DNA from: an uncultured Clostridia bacterium
GTDB lineage: Bacteria > Bacillota > Clostridia > Christensenellales > Borkfalkiaceae
Direction of reading: 5' to 3'
Length of the DNA: 8,291 nt
Assembly (NCBI GenBank): GCA_937920115.1
Contig: CALGVF010000286.1
Coordinates: 1-8,291 of the forward strand
Below are positions 1 through 7,389 of this stretch, one piece after another. The position numbers were made by a program, and so were the translations under genes. The notes under the pieces are model-generated. The model made no database searches. It was not told the origin of the DNA and saw only the letters and a program-made list of their open reading frames with translations. Numbering within the stretch: position 1 is the stretch's first letter; every line of letters starts with the position of its first letter.

Positions 1-24
1 TGACAAGTTTTAATGCAGTCGTAG

Positions 25-54
25 GGGACGGCGCCCTCGACGTCCCGTTTTTTT
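25..54 (+). terminator. Intrinsic terminator, rightward
   Basis: GGGACG (25-30) pairs perfectly with CGTCCC (41-46). The inner part can add two more pairs after one mismatch, leaving a CCCT loop. A single G and then seven T (48-54) follow directly, so the strand that works as a terminator is the plus strand. No plus-strand gene inside the window precedes it, so it most likely ends a rightward gene lying left of base 1, convergent with the ABC operon. Read on the minus strand the hairpin is not followed by T, so it is not a good terminator for the ABC genes. The GTAGGGGACGGCG...GACGTCCCG wording also resembles dispersed palindromes in gut Firmicutes genomes (from memory, not searched). Confidence 0.75.
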
Positions 55-103
55 GCGACTTCTTAATCTATTGAGAAGAATCTATTAAAAAAATCTCTTA
101 TCG

Positions 104-1855
104 TTACGTTATCGGGGCGTATTGACTCATGTAAATTTCTTTGTAAAAACCGCCGCTTTCGAGCAGTTCTTCGTGCGTTCCGCGTTCTACTATCTCGCCG
201 CCGTTGACGACTAATATCATGTCCGCGTCCGTTATCGTCGATAACCTGTGCGCGATAACGAAACTCGTTCTGCCCTCGGTCAGTTTGTCCATAGTCTTTT
301 GAATGAGTATTTCCGTGCGTGTGTCTACGTTCGAGGTCGCCTCGTCTAAAATGAGCAGTTTTCTGTCCGAAAGATAGGCTCTCGCAATCGTCAGAAGTTG
401 CTTTTGCCCCGCCGAAACGTTGGTCGATTCCTCGTTGATTTCGGTGTCGTAACCGTCGGGAAGCGAACGGATAAACCCGTCTATATGCGCTTTTTCGCAG
501 GCTTTTACCACTTCTTCCCTCGTCGCGTTTTCCTTGCCGTAAGCCACGTTGTCGGCGATAGTTCCCGAGAACAGCCAAGTGTCCTGCAATACCATCTGAA
601 ACGCCGAACGCAAAGTTTCTTTCGGTACGGAGTACGCGTCGACGCCGTCGATTAAAATTCTGCCGCCGTCTATATCGTAAAATCTCATAAGCAGATTTAC
701 AATCGTCGTTTTACCGCCGCCCGTCGGACCTACTATCGCCACTTTCTGCCCTGCTTTGACCTCGAAATTAAGGTTTTTTATAAGCGGCTTCGACTTGTCG
801 TAGGAGAAGCATACGTTTTCAAATTTAACGTCGCCTTTGAGATTTTTAAACGTTCCGTCGTTGTCTTTCGGCATCTCTTCGGTGTCTAAAAATTCGTAAA
901 CACGCCTTGCCGAAGCGAAGGTGTTTTGCATCATGGAAATGCCGTTCGCGATAGCCTCCAAAGGACCCGCGAACATCTGAGCGTAAAGTATGACTTTCAC
1001 TATGCTTCCGACCGAAAACGTGCCGTTAATCGCCATATAGCCGCCTATTATGCAGATGATGATATACGCCGCCGCGTTTGTGAGCGTCACCACGGGTTCG
1101 ATAATCGACGAGGTGTAGTAGGCTTTTACGCTCGCTTTTTTCATATCTTTCGCAAGACTTTTAAGACTCGCGTTCTGCTTCTTTTCGAGGTTGAACGCCT
1201 TTACCGTGTCGAAGCAGGTGAAGTTCTCTTCTGAAAGGGCGTAGATTTTGCCGTTGACCTTTCTCACTTCGTTGTAGTGACTTTCCGCTTTCGCCGAGAT
1301 AAACGCCGAAATTCCTATCGAAATCGGAATTACGATAAGCACGGCGATTGCCATAACGGGGCTTATTGAAAAGATTATGACCGTAATTATGACGAGTTTG
1401 CACAGTCCGCTTATAATCGTCGAGAAAATATTGTGTACGGTGGTACCCATAATCGAGACGTCGTGCATCATTCTCGAAATTATTTCCCCGTTCGGAGTCT
1501 TGTCGAGGTATGAAATCGGCAGACCGATAATTTTTTCGGACATTTTCTTTCTGAGCGAGCAGGTGAAGTACCTCGAAACGGTGTTATTCATAACGAACGC
1601 CCTCGTCATTTCGCACAGCGACGAAAGTATATACACAAGGCAAAGTATGCCGCAGGTTTTTGCAAACGCGTTCATATCGAGCGAGGCTTTGCCGAGCGTG
1701 AAGTCGTATAAATTCTGCGTTAAATCTCCGATTATGTTCGGGGAAATCATACCGAGAAGTACGGCTATAAGTTCGATAACGGCGGCAAGAACTAAAAAGC
1801 CCGCGATTTTTTTCATGTCTTTGATTATTCTTAAAAGGACTTTTCCGCTTTTCAT
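104..1855 (-). CDS. ABC exporter half-transporter, ATP-binding/permease (degenerate-signature subunit)
   Basis: This is a membrane half-transporter of 583 residues, the usual length for an exporter with a six-helix ABC transmembrane domain (about 1-310) followed by a nucleotide-binding domain (about 340-580). The motifs are Walker A GPTGGGKT (376-383), Q-loop Gln424, signature VSAGQ (480-484) in place of LSGGQ, Walker B LLILDE with catalytic Glu505, and switch His536 (AHRLST). Catalytic Glu and His are thus intact but the signature is degenerate, the reciprocal of the partner gene upstream. The start ATG overlaps the partner's stop by 4 nt (ATGA) and is preceded by a good GAGGTG Shine-Dalgarno sequence, so the two are translated together. 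It probably works as the second half of a heterodimeric exporter of the LmrCD/BmrCD/TM287-288 type. The substrate (drug, lipid or peptide) cannot be read from sequence. No convincing leftward terminator follows, only a T-run (87-93 complement) without a GC stem. Confidence 0.93.
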   Translation of the reverse strand: MKSGKVLLRIIKDMKKIAGFLVLAAVIELIAVLLGMISPNIIGDLTQNLYDFTLGKASLDMNAFAKTCGILCLVYILSSLCEMTRAFVMNNTVSRYFTCSLRKKMSEKIIGLPISYLDKTPNGEIISRMMHDVSIMGTTVHNIFSTIISGLCKLVIITVIIFSISPVMAIAVLIVIPISIGISAFISAKAESHYNEVRKVNGKIYALSEENFTCFDTVKAFNLEKKQNASLKSLAKDMKKASVKAYYTSSIIEPVVTLTNAAAYIIICIIGGYMAINGTFSVGSIVKVILYAQMFAGPLEAIANGISMMQNTFASARRVYEFLDTEEMPKDNDGTFKNLKGDVKFENVCFSYDKSKPLIKNLNFEVKAGQKVAIVGPTGGGKTTIVNLLMRFYDIDGGRILIDGVDAYSVPKETLRSAFQMVLQDTWLFSGTIADNVAYGKENATREEVVKACEKAHIDGFIRSLPDGYDTEINEESTNVSAGQKQLLTIARAYLSDRKLLILDEATSNVDTRTEILIQKTMDKLTEGRTSFVIAHRLSTITDADMILVVNGGEIVERGTHEELLESGGFYKEIYMSQYAPIT

Positions 1856-3573
1856 TTTCTCACCTCGCCCATCTGCGAAGCGTATATTTCTTTATAAATG
1901 TCGCAGGTATTTATGAGTTCTTCGTGTTTGCCTTCGCCGACGACTTTTCCGTCAGCCATTACGAATATTTTATCCGAACGTATCGCCGTCGAAATTCTCT
2001 GCGTGATTATAATCTGAGTTTTGCCTTTCAGTTCCACGCCCATCGCTCGGCGGAGTTTGCTTTCGGTTAAAAAGTCGAGAGCGGAGAAACTGTCGTCGAA
2101 TATGTAAACGGACGACTTCTTGAATATTGTTCTCGCAATGTTGATACGCTGTTTCTGACCGCCCGAGAGGTTCGCTCCCGATTGAGAAAGTCCGTAGTAA
2201 AGCCCCTCTTTATGCGAGTTCACGAAGTCTGCTATTCTCGCCGTTTTGAGAGCGTGGAAAACTTCCTCGTCGCTCGCGTTCGTTACGGACATCGTAACGT
2301 TGTCTTTTATTGTTCCCTCGAATATCATACTCTTTTGCAGGGCGACCGAAATATTAGACCTTATATCCTCGGGCGTGAGCGTGCTATAATTGTAGCCGCC
2401 GAAGCGAATCGCTCCCGTCGTCGGTTCGTAAAAACCCGTCAATAGTTTGATTAACGTGGTTTTTCCGCTTCCCGTGCCGCCGATAATCGCAACCGTTTCG
2501 CCCTCTTTTATACTCATATTCACGCCCGTTAAGGCGGGGAGTTTTGCGTTCGGGTAGGTAAAGGAAACGCCTTCGATTTCTATATCGCCGCTTATGCGTT
2601 TGCCCTCGTTTTCGCTTTCGGGTACGCCTTTTAAAGAAAGTACTTCGTTGACCCTTTTCGCCGAAACTTTAAGGTGAGGGAGCCATGCGAAAGTCCATAC
2701 GGCGGCGAGCAGTCCGTTCGAGGCTATTCCCACGTACTGAATTATCGCAATTACGTCGCCCGCTTTGAGTATCGCGGGGTTTTGCATTCTTATCGCTCCG
2801 ACGTACAAAACGGCGACCGTCACGAAGTTCAAAAGAAGCATCGATATGGGGGAAATGAAACTCGACAGAACGTTCGCTTTTATCATATTGTCAGCCATGA
2901 CGTCCGTCGCTTCGGAAATTCTGCCGTGTTCGTATTTTTCCTTGTCGAAAGCCCTTATGACCCTTATTCCCGAGAGTCTTTCTCTGACGAGTTTATTTTG
3001 CTTGTCGCAGTATTTGTCGCTCGTCTCCCATAGCGTTCCCATTTTTCTCACGAGGAAAAAGACTATGAACGCCACTATCGGAATAACCGAGAGGAGAACG
3101 AGGGCAAGCGTAAAGTCTTTCAAAAGAGAGAGAATTACGCCGCCGAAGAGCATAACGGGTATATTTATAACCGCGTACACGAATGAGTTCGCCACGTCTT
3201 GCAGATTGAAAACGTCCTCGTTCGCCCTCGTCAGAAGGCTCGAAGTGCCTATCGACGAAAACTCCTCGAAAGTTAAACTGTTGATTTTCTCGAAAACGTC
3301 GTTTCGCATGTCCATGGCGAGGGAGTTCGAGACGACCGCGTTCAATTTTTTGCCGAAGAGAGCGAGAATAAAGGAAACGACGGCTATCGCAAGCATGATA
3401 GTGGACAGAACGTAAACCGTTTTGACGTCCGAATTGCTTATTCCGTCGTTTATGATTCTGCTCATCAGATTCGGCATGGCAAGAGTACTCGCCGAAGTGA
3501 CGAGGTATAACACGCCCGTTAAAGCGAGCGATAATTTGTATTTTTTAAAGTATTTGAATAAAAATTTAAACAT
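1852..3573 (-). CDS. ABC exporter half-transporter, ATP-binding/permease (degenerate catalytic-site subunit)
   Basis: A half-transporter of 573 residues: hydrophobic transmembrane domain (about 1-300, first helix near 13-33) and nucleotide-binding domain (about 330-570). It has Walker A GGTGSGKT (365-372), Q-loop Gln413 and a canonical LSGGQ signature (469-473). Walker B, however, reads VYIFDD, with Asp494 where the catalytic Glu belongs, and the switch His is Gln525 (ITQRIST). Exactly these two substitutions mark the non-hydrolysing site in heterodimeric exporters such as TM287/288. In the dimer, this protein's Walker A/B would pair with the partner's VSAGQ to form the degenerate site, while its LSGGQ would complete the partner's active site. 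The ATG at 3571-3573 has no recognisable Shine-Dalgarno sequence, but an in-frame stop lies a few codons upstream and the N-terminus fits the family, so the start is probably right. It is the first gene of a two-gene operon. Family assignment is firm; the transported molecule is unknown. Confidence 0.93.
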   Translation of the reverse strand: MFKFLFKYFKKYKLSLALTGVLYLVTSASTLAMPNLMSRIINDGISNSDVKTVYVLSTIMLAIAVVSFILALFGKKLNAVVSNSLAMDMRNDVFEKINSLTFEEFSSIGTSSLLTRANEDVFNLQDVANSFVYAVINIPVMLFGGVILSLLKDFTLALVLLSVIPIVAFIVFFLVRKMGTLWETSDKYCDKQNKLVRERLSGIRVIRAFDKEKYEHGRISEATDVMADNMIKANVLSSFISPISMLLLNFVTVAVLYVGAIRMQNPAILKAGDVIAIIQYVGIASNGLLAAVWTFAWLPHLKVSAKRVNEVLSLKGVPESENEGKRISGDIEIEGVSFTYPNAKLPALTGVNMSIKEGETVAIIGGTGSGKTTLIKLLTGFYEPTTGAIRFGGYNYSTLTPEDIRSNISVALQKSMIFEGTIKDNVTMSVTNASDEEVFHALKTARIADFVNSHKEGLYYGLSQSGANLSGGQKQRINIARTIFKKSSVYIFDDSFSALDFLTESKLRRAMGVELKGKTQIIITQRISTAIRSDKIFVMADGKVVGEGKHEELINTCDIYKEIYASQMGEVRK

Positions 3574-3671
3574 AATAGCGTGATTTTCGATATTTCAACT
3601 ATTACGATATTTGATTAAACGTTCGTACAAACAACCCCTTCGTCTCGTCGGCGTAAAAGCCGCCGAGCCAC

Positions 3672-3903
3672 CTCCCCTTGCTCAGGGTAGGCTTCTGTTT
3701 TTTCGGGGAAACAGGTTTTAGGCTCCCTCTGTTCAGGGTAGGCTTTTGTTTTTTTGAGAGGCTAAGTTTCGGGTTGTCCATTGCTCGGGGCGAGCCGATT
3801 TTGTCTCCCGTTGCTCAGTGTGTGCTTTTGCTTCCGAGAGGTTGAGTTTCGGGTTTCCATTGTTCGGGGCGAGCCGATTTCAGTCTCCCCTGCGTAAGGG
3901 GAG
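3672..3903. repeat. Imperfect tandem repeat array (CTCCC-headed units)
   Basis: Four unit heads begin at 3672, 3723, 3805 and 3885, giving spacings of 51, 82 and 80 bp. The second and third units (3723-3804, 3805-3884) align along their whole length, most clearly in GAGAGG(C/T)T(A/G)AGTTTCGGG (from 3756 and 3836) and GGGGCGAGCCGATTT (3787-3801 and 3866-3880). The first unit keeps only the head, and the last is just a head folded into a hairpin. Heads can form hairpins, for example CCTCCCCT against AGGGTAGG (3671-3691). In the first two units T-runs follow (3698-3703, 3749-3755), so they look like rightward intrinsic terminators, yet no rightward gene precedes them. Confidence 0.75.
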
Positions 3904-3922
3904 ATGTCGCGGTTTGCCGCGA
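3885..3922. repeat. Tandem perfect hairpins downstream of the dnaA-mnmG operon
   Basis: Two perfect stem-loops stand 3 bp apart. CTCCCCT (3885-3891) pairs with AGGGGAG (3897-3903) around GCGTA. TCGCGG (3907-3912) pairs with CCGCGA (3917-3922) around TTTG. They lie 33 bp past the stop of the small gene on the operon's strand. They could stop transcription or protect the 3' end of the leftward dnaA-mnmG message, but neither is followed by a T-run in that direction, so a standard intrinsic terminator cannot be claimed. Confidence 0.6.
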
Positions 3923-3954
3923 TAAAAGGGTCGTGGAAACGCGATAAATATTTC

Positions 3955-4134
3955 TTACCAATCTTGTCTGTCGCTTATTTTAATATCGTCGTAAAAATCA
4001 AAATATCTTCGTTTGTATTCGTCCGAGGCGGACGGCTTTTTCGGAGACTTCGGTTTTTTCGCCGTCTCTGTCGCCGCTTTCGTTCCCTCTGATTGTTGGG
4101 TTTCGGTGTTTTTTATCTCTTTTTCTTCGCTCAT
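3955..4134 (-). CDS. Small hypothetical protein (59 aa) downstream of mnmG
   Basis: A complete 59-codon frame, ATG (4132-4134) to TAA (3955-3957), begins only 16 nt after the mnmG stop on the same strand. The protein is very polar. An acidic, Thr/Gln-rich N-terminus (1-24) is followed by a Lys/Pro/Ala linker, AKKPKSPKKPSAS (25-37), and an aromatic, charged tail, YKRRYFDFYDDI (40-51), ending in Trp59. It has no signal peptide, membrane segment or cysteine. Codon choice (GAA, AAA, GCG, CCG, TCG) matches the neighbours. The nearest Shine-Dalgarno-like run is a GAGG overlapping the mnmG stop, about 14 nt from the ATG, so translation probably depends on coupling. The linker looks disordered and the tail could be a short interaction motif. 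I do not recognise the family. It could be a chance frame, but position, spacing and composition favour a real gene, the last of the dnaA-mnmG operon. Confidence 0.6.
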   Translation of the reverse strand: MSEEKEIKNTETQQSEGTKAATETAKKPKSPKKPSASDEYKRRYFDFYDDIKISDRQDW

Positions 4135-4150
4135 TTCCGTATTTAACGCC

Positions 4151-6013
4151 TCACTTCGCTACCGAAAGGTATACCATAAGTACCGCAATATCCGCAGGAT
4201 TTACGCCCGAAATTCTCGAAGCCTGTCCTATGCTTTCGGGGCGTATTCTCTTTAACTTTTCCTGAGCCTCGTTGCGAAGCCCCTTTACGTCGTCGTAATC
4301 TATATTTTCGGGTATTCGCCTTTCGTCGAGTTTTTTAGCCTTTTCGATTTGTTCGAGTCCTTTTTTGAGATACCCCTCGTATTTCGCGTCCGTCTCGGCT
4401 CTTTCCAAAATGTCGTAGGGGTAGCCGTCGTAAAGCCCGAATTTTTCCTTGATCGCTTTGAGCGGAATGTTTCTTTTTATCATATCTTCGGGCGAAAGGG
4501 GAGCGGAAATTTCGCCGCCGTAGTTTTCTACAAACTCTTTACATTCTTTTACGGGTATTTTTATCTTTAATTTTTCCTTTAATTCGGCAATCGCCTTTTG
4601 TCTCGATAAAAATCTCTCGTATCTGTCGTCCTTGACGAGTCCGACCTTTCTTCCGTACTCGGTAAGCCGAGAATCGGCGTTATCCTGCCTTAAAAAGATT
4701 CGGTATTCGGCTCTCGAAGTCATCATTCTGTACGGTTCGTCCGTGCCTTTCGTCACGAGGTCGTCGATAAGTACGCCGATATACGCGTCGTCTCTTTTCA
4801 AGACGAACGGTTCTTCGCCCCTTAAATAAAGCGAAGCGTTGATGCCCGCCATAAGCCCCTGAGCCGCCGCTTCTTCGTAGCCGCTCGTGCCGTTGATTTG
4901 TCCTGCCGTGTATATGCCTTTCACCTTCTTGAAAGCGAGTGCGGGAGTCAAGTCGAGACTGTCTATACAGTCGTATTCTATGGCGTAGCCGAACCTCATT
5001 ATTTTACAGTTTTCAAGCCCGATAATCGACCTATACATAGACTTCTGCACGTCGTGGGGGAGAGAAGTGGACATCCCCTGCACGTAAATTTCGTTCGTGT
5101 CGTACCCCTCGGGTTCGAGGAAAATCTGATGTCTTTCCTTGTCTGCGAACCGCATTACTTTGGTTTCGATAGAGGGGCAGTATCTCGGTCCCGTCGATAA
5201 AATCGTACCGTTATAGAGGGGCGAACGGTCGAGATTCGCCCTTATTATATCGTGCGTTTTTTGGTTGGTGTATGCGATATAGCAAGGTTCCTGTTTTTCG
5301 GGAACGCCGTCCGTCATGAACGAGAACGGGTATATTTCCGTTTCGCCCTCCTGAATTTCGAGTTTGGAGTAGTCTATCGAGCGTTTATCCACTCTCGCGG
5401 GCGTACCCGTTTTGAAACGCCTTACCGAAAACCCGAGGTTTATAAGCGATTTAGTGAGTTCGGTTGCGGCGGCGAAACCCGAAGGTCCGCTGTTTTGCGA
5501 CCATTCGCCCGCTATGACCTTGCCGTTTAAGTATACGCCCGTCGCGACTACGACCGCCCGACATTTGAGTATGCTGCCGAACGAGGTCGCAACCCCCGTA
5601 ACCTCGCCGTTTTCGGTGAGAATATCAGTGACTTCGCATTGAATAATCGACAGATTGTCGGTGTTTTCGAGCGTCTGCTTCATTATCGAATGATAAAGCC
5701 GCTTGTCCGATTGCGAACGAAGCGACTGTACCGCCGCTCCCTTGCCGCGGTTCAACATTTTTATCTGCATCAACGCCCTGTCTGCGGTAATGCCCATTTC
5801 GCCGCCGAGAGCGTCGAGTTCTCTGACGAGATGTCCTTTCGCCGTTCCGCCTATGGACGGGTTGCACGCCATAAAGGCGATATTGTCGAGATTTATTGTC
5901 GTGAGGGCGGTTTTTAAGCCCGTTCTCGCAAGGGCGAGTGCGGCTTCGCAGCCCGCGTGACCCGCTCCTATTACTACGGCGTCGAATACGTCGTCTGTAT
6001 AATATGCTTTCAT
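4151..6013 (-). CDS. mnmG: tRNA uridine-5-carboxymethylaminomethyl modification enzyme MnmG (GidA)
   Basis: MnmG is a cytoplasmic FAD enzyme that, with the GTPase MnmE, installs the carboxymethylaminomethyl group on wobble U34 of certain tRNAs, using methylene-tetrahydrofolate and glycine. The 620 residues match the family length. Visible motifs are the dinucleotide-binding GAGHAG (16-21), CNPSIGG with conserved Cys50, KTGTPAR (201-207), GPRYCPS with the conserved Cys279, and the second FAD signature YTAGQINGTSGYEEAAAQG (368-386). The C-terminal helical domain that binds MnmE and tRNA ends in GLRNEAQEKLKRIRPESIGQ (578-597). Its ATG shares one base with the dnaA stop (TAATG). No Shine-Dalgarno sequence lies at a normal distance (AAGGA is about 26 nt upstream), so translation most likely reinitiates after DnaA. 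In most Firmicutes mnmG sits with mnmE near rpmH; here mnmE is not seen. Identification is secure. Confidence 0.97.
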   Translation of the reverse strand: MKAYYTDDVFDAVVIGAGHAGCEAALALARTGLKTALTTINLDNIAFMACNPSIGGTAKGHLVRELDALGGEMGITADRALMQIKMLNRGKGAAVQSLRSQSDKRLYHSIMKQTLENTDNLSIIQCEVTDILTENGEVTGVATSFGSILKCRAVVVATGVYLNGKVIAGEWSQNSGPSGFAAATELTKSLINLGFSVRRFKTGTPARVDKRSIDYSKLEIQEGETEIYPFSFMTDGVPEKQEPCYIAYTNQKTHDIIRANLDRSPLYNGTILSTGPRYCPSIETKVMRFADKERHQIFLEPEGYDTNEIYVQGMSTSLPHDVQKSMYRSIIGLENCKIMRFGYAIEYDCIDSLDLTPALAFKKVKGIYTAGQINGTSGYEEAAAQGLMAGINASLYLRGEEPFVLKRDDAYIGVLIDDLVTKGTDEPYRMMTSRAEYRIFLRQDNADSRLTEYGRKVGLVKDDRYERFLSRQKAIAELKEKLKIKIPVKECKEFVENYGGEISAPLSPEDMIKRNIPLKAIKEKFGLYDGYPYDILERAETDAKYEGYLKKGLEQIEKAKKLDERRIPENIDYDDVKGLRNEAQEKLKRIRPESIGQASRISGVNPADIAVLMVYLSVAK

Positions 6014-7359
6014 TATTTTTTAAGAATTAAATTTTTAAGGTCCTTGACTTCCGTCGATATTCTTGAATTTTCTTTCATAAGTTCGGCGATTTTATCCCTT
6101 GCGTGAATAACCGTCGTGTGGTCTCTGCCGCCGAGAGCCTGTCCTATCGTGACTAACGGAATAGAGAGCAGTTCGGTCATGAGGTACGCGCAGATTTGTC
6201 TCGGTTCTACTATGTCCTTGTTTTTCTTTTTGCTTATGAGGTCGGAGCGTTGAATTTTGTAGAAATTGCAAACCGCTTCGATTATCGAGTCGGACGTCAA
6301 CGCCTCTTTTTCGCCGCCTGTCGAAACGCTTTCGCTTATCGCTTCTTTCGCGAGTTCTATCGTAATGGGACACTCGTGAAGCATCGAGGCGAAAATTACC
6401 TTATTCAACATTCCTTCGAGCGATCTCACGTCGTTGTCCGAATTTTCCGCGAGGAAAAGGGCTACGTCGAGTGAAAGAATATACTTTCTCATCTCGGCTT
6501 TCTTTTGTAAAATCGCGATTTTCGTCTCTATGTCGGGCGGCAGAACCTGAGCCATAAGTCCGCCCTCGAACCTCGTTTTCAGCCTGTCAGACAAGAACTC
6601 GATTTCTTTCGGGAGACAGTCTGCGGAGAGTACGATTTGTTTGTTCTGAGAGTAGAGTTCGTTGAAAGTGTGGAAAAACTCTTCCTGAGTGGACTGTTTT
6701 TTCGCGAGGAACTGCACGTCGTCGATTATGAGTACGTCTACGTTTCTGTATTTGTTGCGGAAATTCATACCGCCTTCGGAGTACGCCTTGCCCTGACGGA
6801 TAGTCGAGATAAGGTCGTTCGTGAACTTTTCGCAGGTCGCGTAAAGCACGTTTTTCAAGGGGTGATTTTGCTTGATATGGTTCGCTATCGCGTGCATTAT
6901 ATGCGTTTTGCCGAGACCCGCCCCGCCGTAAATGAACAAGGGGTTATAACTTTCGCTCGGGTTCTCGGCGACCGCTTTCGCCGCCGCATAGAGATACCTG
7001 TTTGACGAGCCTACGACGAACGTATCGAAAGTATATTTGGGGTTTATCGGCGTGTAGTCGGGTTCGTCCTGAACCTGCGGTATTCCCTTGCCTTCGAGGT
7101 AGTCAGACTCTTTGCCTTCGACGTAAAGTTTGATGTCGGTAACGCCCGTATTCGTGACGGCGAGTGCGTCTCTTATCTTGTCGAGCAGCCTTTTCGCCAC
7201 TTCCGAAGCGAACAATTCCGACTTCGTGGAAAGCACGAGTTTGGTGCCTACCACGTCGATAGGTTTCAACTGTTCTATGTAAGTGGAGTACGCTATCGTA
7301 GATACCGTAACTTTAAGTTGAGCGAGGGCTCGTTGCCATATTATTTCGTAATTTTCCAT
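6013..7359 (-). CDS. dnaA: Chromosomal replication initiator DnaA
   Basis: DnaA is the ATP-dependent initiator that binds DnaA boxes at oriC and opens the duplex. The 448 residues show domain I (about 1-80), a short linker domain II (about 81-105), the AAA+ domain III and the DNA-binding domain IV (about 345-448). The motifs are Walker A GGAGLGKT (145-152), Walker B VLIIDDVQF (209-217), sensor I around VLSADCLP (243-250), arginine finger R263 in KTRFEGGL, sensor II R312 in DVRSLEGMLNK, and the DnaA signature helix-turn-helix ending GGRDHTTV (410-417). The start ATG (7357-7359) is preceded by GAGAGG (7365-7370) with a 5-nt gap, a strong ribosome site. The linker is shorter than in many bacteria. 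It is the first gene of a leftward operon with mnmG. dnaN, which normally follows dnaA, is missing here. Identification is secure. Confidence 0.98.
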   Translation of the reverse strand: MENYEIIWQRALAQLKVTVSTIAYSTYIEQLKPIDVVGTKLVLSTKSELFASEVAKRLLDKIRDALAVTNTGVTDIKLYVEGKESDYLEGKGIPQVQDEPDYTPINPKYTFDTFVVGSSNRYLYAAAKAVAENPSESYNPLFIYGGAGLGKTHIMHAIANHIKQNHPLKNVLYATCEKFTNDLISTIRQGKAYSEGGMNFRNKYRNVDVLIIDDVQFLAKKQSTQEEFFHTFNELYSQNKQIVLSADCLPKEIEFLSDRLKTRFEGGLMAQVLPPDIETKIAILQKKAEMRKYILSLDVALFLAENSDNDVRSLEGMLNKVIFASMLHECPITIELAKEAISESVSTGGEKEALTSDSIIEAVCNFYKIQRSDLISKKKNKDIVEPRQICAYLMTELLSIPLVTIGQALGGRDHTTVIHARDKIAELMKENSRISTEVKDLKNLILKK

Positions 7360-7364
7360 TTTTT

Positions 7365-7370
7365 CCTCTC
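7365..7370 (-). promoter_or_regulatory. Shine-Dalgarno site of dnaA
   Basis: GAGAGG on the minus strand, five A residues before the dnaA ATG. It settles the start and stands in contrast to mnmG, recF and the first ABC gene, which have no good site. Confidence 0.85.
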
Positions 7371-7389
7371 GTTCTTCGGTTGAAAATAC

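Larger units (their letters stand above)
3629..3936. repeat. Composite palindromic repeat element with inverted ends
   Basis: The roughly 305-bp element occupies most of the gene-free stretch 3574-3954. Its two ends are imperfect inverted copies of one pattern: AAGGGGAG(G/A)TG(G/T)C, then a GC-rich stem-loop, then A(A)AGGG(G)T(T/C)GT. The left copy reads on the minus strand (about 3680 to 3631) and the right copy on the plus strand (about 3896-3935). Each end carries a hairpin: left CTCG-T-CGGC against GCCG-C-CGAG (3644-3667, one mismatch), right TCGCGG against CCGCGA (3907-3922, perfect). Between the ends lie repeated CTCCC-starting units. The layout suggests a MITE-like or REP-like non-coding element, or nested insertions of one. 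No target-site duplication is evident. The GGGGAGGTGGC wording resembles intergenic palindromes common in gut Clostridia (from memory, not searched). No coding sequence is seen inside. Confidence 0.7.

Noticed and set aside
61..86. Leftward terminator after the second ABC gene (CTTCT...AGAAG stem)
   Set aside because: The stem is AT-rich with a mismatch on the minus-strand RNA and the following bases there are not a T-run.
3621..3632. GTTCGTACAAAC imperfect palindrome upstream of the ABC operon as an operator
   Set aside because: Only one 12-bp site with a mismatch, no convincing promoter beside it and no regulator gene nearby.
3672..3903. CRISPR array
   Set aside because: Unit lengths are unequal (51, 82, 80 bp), the whole unit repeats instead of short repeats with unique spacers, copies are diverged, and no cas genes are present.
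3904..4255. Plus-strand frames over the small gene and the mnmG 3' end
   Set aside because: They are reverse-strand shadows of mnmG and the small gene, or cover the repeat end, with no ribosome site and low-complexity products.
5252..5960. Long plus-strand frames opposite mnmG
   Set aside because: They are antisense shadows of a secure gene and encode Arg/Phe-rich products with no recognisable domain.
6669..6677. DnaA box TTTTCCACA (minus strand) inside dnaA
   Set aside because: It matches the relaxed TTWTNCACA consensus but is single and inside coding sequence; one such match is expected by chance over this length.
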